From Syncephalis fuscata (Eukaryota; Zoopagomycota; Zoopagomycetes; Zoopagales; Piptocephalidaceae), in contig JAHLTZ010000009.1 in the NCBI GenBank assembly GCA_025786725.1, forward strand, positions 718,258-782,257: DNA of 64,000 nucleotides, in the 5' to 3' direction. The notes below the pieces were generated by a model. It made no database searches. It saw nothing but the letters and a program-made list of their open reading frames with translations, and was not told the DNA's origin. The translations under genes and the position numbers were made by a program. Of the stretch, positions 35,601-47,149 are shown piece by piece (position 1 is the first letter of the stretch; each line of letters opens with the position of its first letter).

Positions 35601-38600
35601 GTTCAGTTATTTGAGGTAAGTAAATGGATCACTGTGAATTAACACTACATATTATTAGACTATAATTTATGATATATTTTGTTAAATTATAATTAGCATT
35701 GTATTTACTACACTATAATTGACTTTATAATTTATAATACTAATATCATATTTTATTATGATGAATACACCTAGGCGGATAATGTACCCAAGAGTCCTGC
35801 ACATGATACTTATCCTAAAGGTAAGAGTATAAAGCTGGTATTTTTTATTTGATTAAAACGTAATACTTATATAACCTTGTTTATAAATTACTACTAGGCG
35901 AACTTCGATATGCTGGCCTCCTACGGAATTGCACCTTCAGTCGATAATGCCCACGGTGGACTTCGTCTAATTAACGGACGATTCTTTTCGGTAGGCAGTC
36001 AATGTGTCGCTGAAATGGAACGACATTTGGATCCAGGTGATAAATCTACCGGTATCTACACGCCAGATTTCACTGGACGTGCGGCGGCAGCAGCAAGTCA
36101 ATCAATTGGCGTTATTTGCTTTCAAGTTGTTGATACAGGCAGTAATCTGCTGCAGTATTCGCCGCATGTTATTATTTCCTGGTGTATTGGCGGCGAGGCA
36201 GGCAAAGAATCATTACAATTTCACGCTGATATTTTACAAGATCGTGATGTTGGCTACGATGGCCGACAAGGTGCTTTACATGCACCGAATATTTATAATC
36301 AAGTTGTTTCGTCGTCGTTATCAAAGCTATCAAATAGAGACGATGGTAACGACGATGGCAATGATGAAGCAACAGTAACTGGCACAGCAACTGGTGAATG
36401 GATTATGGAGTGTACCGCCTTGTTAGATGTGCGTATTCCTTATCGTATTAGTACTCGTGTATGGATGAGTGAAGCAGGTCAGCTGTGTTATAGCGTTATA
36501 GTTTCGGGTAAAGGCAGTGTAAGTTACATACAGAATTTGTAGCAATAAGCGCTATAGCTAAATCACTAAATATTAATTAGAGATCAGCTCGACGATCAAG
36601 TGCTAGTAGTACTCATAGTCAAGCAATGTCTATGACAGCAGCTCGTTGTAAGTATAAATAGTCTTTTATTAATACAAATATATACTTATTTTATATTAGT
36701 GAGAAAAGGATCAATGCCTTCATTATCTGCATCGCAATTAGCCACGACAGCACAGTGGCGTACTTCAACAATGAGTACATCAACAGCTATCACCACAATG
36801 ACAATGAACACAGAAGTATCAAGAAGTAATATGCCTATTACTAATAGATTATCCGATCGTACAAGTATGGGATCGCAGTATAATGCCATCTATGGCATGC
36901 GCGGTGCTTCTACAACCGATCCTTCATTAGTACTACCAAAAATGCCAATTGTATCGCAACTATCTATTCATCATTTACCGCCACCGCCATTACCAACAAG
37001 TTTATCGATTAGAATATCAATACTGAATCGAATTTCATCAGTTGAATTCTGTACACCACGTACCTTTTTACTCACATGCCATCACCAACACCTACAACAA
37101 CAGCAACAACAGCATTCCCCGTTAAAGCTATTTTACCAAAGGATTCAGTTGATTTCACTATTGATTTACCATTGGCAAAAGAACAATATACTACTGCTGA
37201 TAGTAATGATAACACTATTAAAGCCGCTGCTCTTAAAGGATGTATTATGTATGAAGTAAAAGAGATGGTGGCTAATACCGATGAGTCAGCAAACAAGATA
37301 CCAGATGGTACCTTTTTTGCGATAGGATGGTCAATTGAGCCGAGAGGCCAACGACAATTCTTTGCATCAATTGCCCACATTCCTGGTGTGATGGCCACAG
37401 TGAATATGCGATCACAAAAGTCGTCACCACAAGTACGTCGTATTATTGATTTACTTGTGGCTGACGATAAAGGTCGTACACAACTATTTACACAATTGGC
37501 CCACACGCGATTTAAATCAGCTGGCCAATCGATGCGGCAAGCTTATATGTTACCTTGCGGCACATCAGTTGGTGTGGCGGCTAGTATGACTCCAGATGAG
37601 CATATTAGCATGGATGTTGTATTATGGCCAGCATCTGAAGCGGTCGGTTCGCCAAAATTGACATCAGAAATTACATCACCAGTATCGCCACCATCGCCAC
37701 CGTTACCAGAAGTAAGGTAATGTTTATAAATATAATATGTGTGTGATTTATTAATTAATTAATTATATAACAGACAAGTAAAAGAACACTCCAATATTAC
37801 TTCGCCGGTATCGCCACCACCGCCGTTGCCACCACCACGACGTCGACCGCCTATGTCGTCACCACCAGCACTGCCACCGCCAGCATCCGAGTCAAAGCCA
37901 ATTCTTATGCCATCTTTGTCGACACGTAAGTTATTAAACTAGTTTTGTCTATAAACCATTTACATTTAATTGCTATAGACAACCGACTACGTGCTATATC
38001 AGATGTATCTGATACTAGCCTGCCGTCGGAAATGCCACCAGCAGTCCCTCGGCCTATATTGCCGCCACCACCTGTGCCAGAGGAGTCAACACCGCTGTCA
38101 AGCTTTAAAATTCTACTTTGCATTGAACAGCGCCATCGTCAAGTACACCTTTGCCGTTTACACGAACGTATGGTTCATGGTGTGTGTGAGAAAGCACCGC
38201 TGGCTACAATGATGCTTGGTCAAGATAGTTTATCAACCTATTGTACTGATCGTATAAACTTGCCAGATAAAGGTAATGCGGCGATTGAAGGCTCAATTGT
38301 CTATGGGTTTACTTCAGCCGCATCAACCTTTGGTATTGGTGGCCATTGTTTATCGATAAGATGGCGGGTCAATGGTGAGGAAAAGTCGAAGGGCAGTGCT
38401 TACTCCGTCGCCGTCTTTCGACTTGATCTAGAAGCAATGCCCGAAGACGATATGGATTGGGACTATTTGCTTGATACAATGCACGAGCATGATGATTGGC
38501 AAACAACAGGCACCAATACAACTCGCTACTATTTATTCGCCGATGATAGCCGACGACTTGCATTGCATGCCAATATGTTTATTGAGCCAATGGTCGTTGC

Positions 38601-39575
38601 ACGAGTTGAATTGGCTGAATGGACCGATGTCGATCTTGAAGTAAGTAGCTAACTATTGTATCAATATAAAGCTTATTCACTAACAACCATTGCTTAGGCT
38701 AAGAGCGATGAGATTGAACCGATGTATCCACTATCGGCTCGTGAACTTTTATTAAATTCACGTAAGTAATATTTGTTTATATATAAATATTGAATAATCT
38801 AATCTAACTATTTAATTTCTAGAAATGAATGATGCAGATGGCTTAATGGCTTCATTGCCAGCCAGTGTCAATATGACTGTACAATTAACACTTGATAATC
38901 TACATCCAACGTTCTCTTTAAAGAGCGGTCAATTACTCGTTGTTGATGGTCAACAGGTACAGCGACCACCAACTGTCGTACCTAGTGGCCAGAGTATCAA
39001 TGGACGATTCTCTATTTCGTGGGCCATGCCAGAGTATGTTGGTGCATCGGTAGCACCGCTGGCCTGTCTACTTGTTTATGAAATAGCTTTCCCGACGGTA
39101 AAGAGCTTGCCGACCGACCACATCTTGTTGTAGGATGGCGTGTTGATGGCGGCAGTTTAACACACGTTGACATCGTGATGACACATCACGACAGTTCTTT
39201 GCTCGTATTATTGGCGAGGCCCTTACCCAAGAAATTATTCATCTGTGGACAAGTAAGCTGGCTACACCAAGCGATCCCATGGTCGTTGCCAATAAAGATC
39301 GGTCGTTTATCGAACTGGCCGGTAATGGACTTATGCCGGCTAATGCACAGTCAAAAGAACGCCGTCTGCTTGCTGATGGGCGTATTCTGCTTACCCACGC
39401 CAGTCTTACTAGTGTTGAAGTTGCATCGGATGTTGATACGGATGATACAAACAATAATCAGCAACATCGTGTACCTAGCGTTCATTTAGCGCTTAAAGTA
39501 CAGCTATCGCGCGAACCATCACGGGCCTCGATTATTGGTGAGTGGTCGCTTGGTTCGTCGCCAAAAGCTTCATAG
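32697..39575 (+). CDS. Large protein of about seven tandem modules with an actinoporin-like pattern, with apparent frame breaks
   Basis: One multi-exon gene from ATG 32697 to the stop at 39573-39575, roughly 2000 residues. Related modules of about 200 residues start near 32877, 34000, 34815, 35935, 37000, 38100 and 38870. Each opens with a strand ending N-x-H (SNRHPEVEL, RNRHHGLML, ENRHSSISL, DNAHGGLRL), then a G-x-(I/V)-x-Y segment (GGFIYQL, GCLIYQI, GCIMYEV, GSIVYGF). Next comes a hydrophobic strand L-x-(I/F)-x-W (LFLFISWSVP, FLVIVWDVH, FLLIGWIKL, LSIRWRV). A second half has an aromatic-rich segment and a final amphipathic strand. This order resembles the actinoporin (sea-anemone cytolysin-like) beta-sandwich, known as single domains in some fungi and plants; the tandem array is unusual. 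No signal peptide is evident. Modules are joined by Ser/Thr/Pro-rich linkers and many short introns. One-base frame jumps occur near 37065 (T run), 39093 and 39172. Function is not established. Confidence 0.5.
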
Positions 39576-39744
39576 AAGAATAGACCGTATACTATTTAAA
39601 TACGAAGGAGGATAGAAGGAACACAACATGATTTATATGAAAATTAAGATATTCTATGTATTATTACTACTACTATATGACTACACTTATTATTACATTA
39701 TTTGAGTTTATTTAATAAATCTTGGTAGATGTTTAATAATTTAA

Positions 39745-41291
39745 TTTGCTTTGATTGGTGGTCAAATGATTAAATATAATAATATTCGCGTAACTGAACT
39801 AGACATTCAATCTATTGACGATGGAAACGGAAGGTGAGTTTTATTGAATAATTACATCATCACATTATAGTATGATTTGATGTTAAATAGTATCTATCTT
39901 TAATATATTCACTATTTACTGACAACATGTTCTATGAAAATGAGTAGTTTGGTATCAAATGACATCACTATTATCACTTCACATATATTAACAACACAGC
40001 ACATAATCTACGTCATCACTGTCCTTTCTCTTTCTTTACACTTGACGGCACGTATCCAGTGCATATACTTTTACCTTTTATATATGCTGCCTTGCTAGTA
40101 TCAGTAGCTGTCTAATACTAATTAAGTACAAATACTATTTACATTCTTGCCTTGCTCTTTTGCAATCTGACATTTATGCAAATCACCTTATTTACTCTGC
40201 TTATTGGTATTGACAACTTCTTTGACACGGTAAGTGCCTTTGTGGCTTGTTTTTATGCTATGTGGAGCATATGCTGTAAAAACACGTTGTATGCTTTTGG
40301 CAGCATATAGCCGCCACAGGCAGCATGTCCAGCTGCTGTATGTGCGCAGTTGCCAGCACGCTGGCTGTATTGGCTATATCCACTGTTACCTCTCCGCTGA
40401 TCGTCTTCCTTGCTCCCTTCCGCTATATATTCCACCAGTCTACAGTTTAAATATGCGCCATTTCTTTAAATTCTCAAGTAAATCTTGCTATAGCTTGTCA
40501 GTTTGGTATGTATTCTGTAAAGATAAACGATGATATGGACATAGCCTTATGTGTTTCCATAGTACAGCTTAAAAGTATTTTACGTGTGCCTCGCTAAGTA
40601 GAATAAAACCATCATAAGTAGCTTTGCAATTATTGTTTATTGTATACTGTACACGTGCTAGTTCAACGTAGAAACGCGCTATCAATATTCATAGCTCCTA
40701 ATCCAACGTATTGTAAATTTGCTAACTAATGGCGAATACAAGGCGACTAATACTGTTTGTAAGTTTATTTTTATATTGGAGCTGTAACATTAAGCTATGA
40801 CTCTAAAGGCCATTACCATCTTTACTTTAAATAAAAACATTGTACATATAAATGGTTGGTCAAAGATGTGTATAATATTGGCGATAAAAGTATAATCTGC
40901 TTATCTAAATGTTTAAGCTAATTGGGTCGAAGTATACAAGCAATATAGCCAGTGACAAAAATGAGTTTTATTAATAAAGCTTGATTTACAAAGTATATAA
41001 TGATATAGAGTAAACAACTAGGTAAAAGAAGCTACATGAATAATAACAAATCTGTTATTGTCTATACAATCGAGTGAGTGGGATGAGTGAAATAATTAAA
41101 TATGTATGAAAATATAGTTGGTAATCAACAAACAACTTTTACAATAGCGTGTAATCAGTAGCTGGTAGAATAATATAAAATAGAACGAATATGCAATAAT
41201 AAAAACATGAATAGTGATGCTCAACTGTATTATATATAACTCAATAATTGAAGTAGATGGGGTGCATTGGAATATATACTGAATAGCATGT
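39745..41291 (+). repeat. 1.6 kb dispersed repeat R, copy C
   Basis: Matches copy A (inverted) from GCTTTGATTGGTGGTCAAAT through GAATAGCATGT, and copy B (direct) over most of that length. It carries a few single-base differences (for example an extra A in ATAAAAACATTG). It begins about 170 bases after the large module gene. Past its right end, AAATGTAGTCATTTAA at 41411-41426 echoes the terminal sequence of copy B, suggesting an internally rearranged end. Confidence 0.85.
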
Positions 41292-41500
41292 ATTTAATAT
41301 AGTCATTTAATCGCCAAAATACAATATAATTAGATGATTTAATGACTGGTATAACTTATTGTTCGTTCTCATGTTAAATAGAACAAAAGCTAATTCAATT
41401 GCGCAAATATTATTAAATGTAGTCATTTAAACACTGAACCACAATAAATCATTAATAGAATGTCTAATAAATGTAAGTAAACGACTAAATAGTATTTTTA

Positions 41501-43307
41501 TTATGCTTGCTTTTGTTTAGATTGTTTAGACATCACGACACTAATCGCACCTTTAACTACTCTTAAACTCAAATAAACAACAGATAAAACAATAAACAGT
41601 AAAAATGCATATAAATCATAATTGTTTGCTGTCCACCAAGGCATACGCCAATCAGCGCTTTCGTATGCTTTAATAGCACCAGGAATGGCGGCCAACTCAA
41701 TTAGATCGGCACCTCGCATACGCTCTCGATCTGCAATTTGGATCATTCTTTGTGCCAAAAATACATTGGCCTTAAATGAGGCTGCTTCGGCCGAGTCCTT
41801 TGCCAGTAAGCGACGAAGAGTACTCACAATAGTTGCTTCTGTCAATGTTGTTTTATCTAGCCATAAACCGTATCCTTTTTCAGTCAATTTAATGGCATTG
41901 CTTGGTTGATCACCAAAGCCCGGAAGGCCTAGAATAGGAACACCGGCGAACAATGATTCAAATAGCGATGCAATACCGCAATGACTGATAAACAATCTCG
42001 TAGATGGATGTTCCAGTACAGCGCGTTGTGGTGCCCGATTCAATAGACGAACTGCTGCATGTTTACCTGATTGCATATCTCTAATGCTATGTACAACACC
42101 ATTGACAGTGACAGTTTCGGGTATAAGGTCATGGTTGTCTGCAGTACGCATCAGTCCCCACACAACACCATCAATTAATTCGTCATCATAGGCAACTAGC
42201 AAAGAGCTAATGATAGTGGAAATTTGACTACGAGACAAGATTGTATTGCCACCAAATCCAACATACACGACATTTTTACGCGCATCCATGAATTCACTTA
42301 ATTCACTAGATAGCGATGCATACTTGTGTGGTATAGCGGGCCCGATTAAAAATGTAGTTGAAGGTAGTTGGCGAGCCGGCTAAGTAGACTATTAGTATTT
42401 TGTATATTGCTTAAAATGAAATTTACCTCGAGCGCGAGTAAATTATTGACCAGCACAAGACCATGTCTCCATCGTTCTGATATAGTCATATATGGCGTCA
42501 CATTGAGCTCCGAATAAGTTGCTCGCTTTTCTTGAATTAACTCTTTGAATTTCCACGCCATAGCTGTAGGCATTATTATCTTATCGTAAAATCGTTCAAA
42601 AAAGCTGGTTTTATCATGAGTAGATGACGATAGACGAGATAGATAATTTGACGTATAAGACATGCTACCATATCCTATAGTGATACATACTATTAGTGTA
42701 TTGATATAGCTAGCTGCATCGTTAGCTACTCACCTTGAAGGTCAATTGCCGATGTAGTAATTACAAACGGGGTATTGGTTTCGTAGGCTGCATCATAACA
42801 GCCACTCATAAAAAAATCACAAACCATTACATCCACCTTATTGGTAGATATCCAATGATGGAAAAATTTGTAGTCTTTGGGATATTGTATATTCAGCTTA
42901 TTCAAAAGAGTGCTAGTTGCGGTAAGGGGAGCTGGATTTTCCTTTAATATTAGATCTTGAAGCTTCCGAAAGCTCTCAGGTGATTGTGGATTTGGTCCCA
43001 ACTTCACCGGTTTTACACGTGGATAGTCAGCTGCCCACGCAGTAGCCACATCGTCATATGTGATAAAACTAGCATCATGGCCTCGGGCAACTAAAATATC
43101 AGCTAGAACTAACTGAGGAGCTGCATGGCTTTCCCCGCCAAACCCAGCACTAAACGCAATCTTTAGCGGCGGCTGTTTAAAAAAGTCTGATGACTTTAAA
43201 TGTTGATCTTTAGTACTGTGAGCGGCTGTTGATTTAGCAGTACTACTATCGTTGGCAAATAGCAGTAAAGCGGCCACCGAATAAAGAGGAAAAGAGAAAT
43301 GGCGCAT
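41501..43307 (-). CDS. Membrane-anchored UDP-glycosyltransferase (GT1)
   Basis: Transfers sugar from a UDP-sugar to lipophilic acceptors such as sterols (family knowledge; acceptor unknown here). Start chosen at ATG 43307 (MRHFSFPLYSVAALLLFAND), a signal peptide. The N-terminal acceptor domain reads IAFSAGFGGESHAAPQLVLA and ARGHDASFITYDD. The C-terminal donor domain has NVVYVGFGGNTILSRSQI and the signature FISHCGIASLFESLFAGVPI with LGLPGFGDQPSNA, equivalent to the HCG-x-x-S...E...P-x-x-x-P-x-x-x-DQ motif. A transmembrane helix (YAFLLFIVLSVVYLSLRVV) and a cytosolic Lys-rich tail ending KQKQA close it, the layout of animal-type ER UGTs. Two introns: 42380-42426 (47 bases) and one near 42664-42735. 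Frame intact. Confidence 0.85.
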
Positions 43308-45488
43308 GTTAGATACTACAGCTGCACACACACAAAGTAGCAATGGATAAATTCGAAGTTAATAGGGAGAAGATGTAGATATAGATTCAGGTATCGTGGT
43401 ATACCAAAAAACAGTATTTAAATGTAGTGTCGGTAAATCGGATAAATTATTACTAACATGCAGCGACTGGCATGCAATCACTTTTGATACTAAACACTCA
43501 CTATAATGCATGAAACAGTTGTTCATGCTACATGTCGGAAATTCGGCATTCGTATTTACCCTATCCATTCCTATATTTCATCAAGACTAAACACTTTGGT
43601 TTATGTAACGCCTTAGTATAGCTAATTGTCCTTTTTGCCAATCTACATGTAATAAAAAGTTTTTATATCGTTATTTGAATGCTAAAAGTAATAGCTTCTA
43701 ACAAACATTGTTATGTTGTAATATGGTCATTATTAAAGACTGTTCTGCGTAGATTGCCCATTTGAAATGCCAATCTTTTAATTCTATTACGAATGGCACT
43801 ACCATAAGTATTACACGATCCTTCAGCATATTCTATACATGTTTATTCTATTATTTTTACACAAAGTTATAAATACGCACATACGATGTAAATGATAAGC
43901 AATGTTAATACCATCATATTTATACCATCTATTCTATTTTTATTTATATCATTAGCAAGGTAATTGCAATACCATTTATAAACTAATAACGATTCTTTAC
44001 CATAAATTATTGTGATTAACCAGTAACTAACTATAAAATATTATTGCCCTGTATAATCTGATGTTATTTACTTGTGTCATTTTAAGTAATCAAGCAATTT
44101 AATTTATGGTAAGTTGTTATTAGCCATTTAATATGATCTAAAAGTTAAAAAGTACATTTTATAATATTGCATAATTAAACTAAATGTTTCTCTATTGACC
44201 ATGGAACTGGTAATAAACGACATCAGCCCCAGAATATTTGTTATTGTAGATTTATTATCCAGTATGCATATATCCTCTTTTGCAAATACCGCTATATTAT
44301 TAGATTTGCGCAGTATTGCATTATTACTGTCTATGCTGACTTTATTCCTAGTTTATTTCACTTTCATACCAATTTTAAAACCTGTTTTTCTTATGTATGC
44401 ACCATTATTTGGCTTAGATACCATCGAAGTTATAATCAATTGACACTAAACAACTCAGCACTAATTGGCTATTAATATGTAATTTGATAAGCACTTTTAA
44501 TAAAGTAATAGCTTTACAGATACTTGTATTGTTTGTTCTATCATATAGATCAATGAGCAAAAAAGTGAAATTAGTTGCTATTTATTAATAATAAAGCCAA
44601 GACAAAAGTAAAACGCTCTTGGATAGATCATAGCTAAATGAGTATAGAATGAATATGCAATGGTAAAGCATATAAAATGATGTGATGCTATAATGCATAT
44701 AGCGCAATGAGTACAATAAGTGAAGCACATAGAAACGTATAAATAATAGAATGTGTCTAGTATATAATTCTATGCCACATAGAAATGCTGATGTATGACG
44801 GAATATATAGGTGGATAGAGGATATATGCATACAAGATAGCAATTTATGATAAGTGTTTTAATGATTGATGCCGTTTACCACTTGGCTTCATGCCAAATA
44901 AACAAATGTTTAGCTCAATTACACGAATGACATCAAATGCAGCTCTTTAATTCCAAATCATATTAGATTGTTAATAATTGGTAAATATCAGAGCAATGAG
45001 TTATAATGATACTATAAAAATACTATAGCAATTGTGAACATCTAAAAGTGTGTAAAAGTACAAGTTGAATATAATTGTATACGTTATTAATAATCAAAAT
45101 CATGATTATATAGCTATTGTTTGCGTAAGTAAAATACAATGCTTATAACAAGATAAAAATGCGTAAATCGCTATTCTTTAATGTGGAAAACCAATCATTT
45201 ATAATTACTCATGGTAATAGCAGATATTAAGCCAGAAAATAAGCTTTTATATACTTGGTAAATAAATGATCCACTCACAAAGTATGATGGATTATGTACA
45301 TTGGTGTTAGCTGTCGTGGAGCCTTAGCATTTGAATAAAAAGACAAAAAAGGTATATGTATTTGTGTTACCGCTGTGCTGTAAATAGAGCAAAACTGCTT
45401 ATATTTGTGCATGTTTTTTCTTTTCTTTTCACTATTGTTTGCTTTGTCGCTCATATAGCGCTTTTTGCACAATTATTACTAGTCAGCC
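43308..45488. other. AT-rich gene-poor region with one small hydrophobic frame
   Basis: The only frame of note is 44201-44443 (+), about 80 residues, beginning MELVINDISPRIFVIVDLLS. It has two hydrophobic stretches (IALLLSMLTLFLVYFTFIPI). AT-rich DNA readily makes such Leu/Ile/Phe-rich frames, so I do not call it a gene. The rest holds nothing recognisable. Confidence 0.4.
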
Positions 45489-46620
45489 ATGTCTTCAGGT
45501 ACTCATAATAAACTGGAAGGCTCGCGATCACGATGCAATTGTAATATGGCCCAATACTGGCAATTCGACTCCAATATTATTTATCTTGGGATAGAAGCGC
45601 TAACAAGCAAAATTTCATATAGAAACCTGGTCACCATTTTAATGATTGGATACTTTTACGTAATATTATAAAAAGATTCATACCGCGTATTTGATTTAAT
45701 TGATTTAAGTGGTAACAAGTTGATAAAAGGTCCAAAAATGCACATGCGTAATTCAGATGCCTGCATCCAGTTTGCATCTCACAACCAGTGCCAATTGCTA
45801 ACGTGGTCGATAATGCCTAGCCTAATGGAAGATAGAAACACACCTACGTCTGAAACTGCTCAAACCTTGCATGCCACTGGCAGGAACAACGAATCATTAA
45901 ATCTCCAATGGGAAGCATTTGATTTTCAAAAAGATCAACATCGGTGTGAAAAGATTTTATCGGGTCAGGTCAGCATTCCGTATTGCCCAACGCCGTCATT
46001 AGAGCCGATATGTACACAGAGAAATGTGTCTAATTACTGTATGGAACGAAAAAAAGAAATTTACACGCAATGATAAAACATTTGGCTGTTTATTATCTTT
46101 GTTTGCATTAGGAAAGTCTGCACCAAATGACTCTGCACAGTCTTTGTTTGATGCTAGAGATTATGGCCATTGCTGCCAATCGATAGCTCTGACCAAGGGC
46201 GCATATTGTGGAGCGGCCTATACTTAGCAGAGGTTTACAAATCTATACAGCGAAAAGCTGATTACCGTCCAGAACTATAGGTCAGTCGATGTATTGGATG
46301 CTCGCAATGGAAATCTGCTGCGTTCAATCACTTGTCCATACTATGTGGTGTTTAATCCTTTCTTGGATCTTTTGTGCGATGCTTGGTGGTGAATCTGGAG
46401 AAGTTGGCTTGTTGATGCGCACACCGGACGTATTTACAGCTTGATGAGTCATCTTATCCACAGAAAAACTGAAGATGGAAAAGAAGACAACCTTTAGACC
46501 TCAGCGAAATAACACTTTCAAAGCCAAGTAGACAAAAGACGAGGATGTCTTCTGCGTGTCGTTTATCAAGTGTCGCTATTGGCTGGATGGACAAATACGG
46601 TGGTGGCTTATATGAATCAT
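45489..46620 (+). pseudogene. Decayed gene with WD/quinoprotein-like C-terminal repeat
   Basis: Successive plus-strand frames keep protein-like composition but are broken by stops and shifts: MSSGTHNKLEGSRSRCNCNM; then DSYRVFDLIDLSGNKLIKGP and SLNLQWEAFDFQKDQHRC; then ARDYGHCCQSIALTKGAYCG; then LYSEKLITVQNYRSVDVLDA, RNGNLLRSITCPYYVVFNPF and LDLLCDAWW-stop, followed by VDAHTGRIYSLM. The VDVLDARNG-LLRSI segment resembles a WD or PQQ-type beta-propeller blade as found in F-box/WD fungal proteins. Too many interruptions exist to be explained by one or two assembly indels, so I treat it as a pseudogene. Confidence 0.4.
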
Positions 46621-47149
46621 TGATGTTATAAATAAATAAATTAGTTACAAATATTCACACAAACTATTCCATACTAACCATTTTAAATATAAAATCAAAT
46701 AGCTCATTAAACTATCAGTCAATATTTGATGTTCTAGATGTGTAAATTACTAATACTGTGCATTTGAGCGTTTTCAAAATAGTAATTAAATGGTATTACA
46801 CGCTATTGAGATGCAATATATTTATATTAAATATCTAATTTAGTATGAAATGAATGCCTGGTTCAATGTTTCTTTAACTTTATCTATTAGTTTACTAAAT
46901 AGCTGGCTACAAATTATGACAAAATGCTTTTTACGTTGTACTTGTATGCCATTTAATACAAATAGATATTTTGATGTGCTATGATTTTAATGAATAGCGT
47001 ATATCATCACATAATTATTTTATTCTACCAAGGATTAATGTATAATACAACTGCAGTCACCTCCAGAAACGGAAGCTAGAAGCAATATGTGCAAGAAATA
47101 CAAGTTAAAATTAGTTATCATGTACTAAAGTAATATGGATATTAACAGT
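46621..47149. other. AT-rich spacer, no gene seen
   Basis: About 530 bases downstream of the 7TM-RGS stop (which lies on the minus strand at 47150). Nothing recognised. Confidence 0.5.

Noticed and set aside
44201-44443. Small two-helix membrane protein candidate
   Set aside because: Isolated, AT-rich, Leu/Ile/Phe-biased composition expected of random frames; no family pattern.
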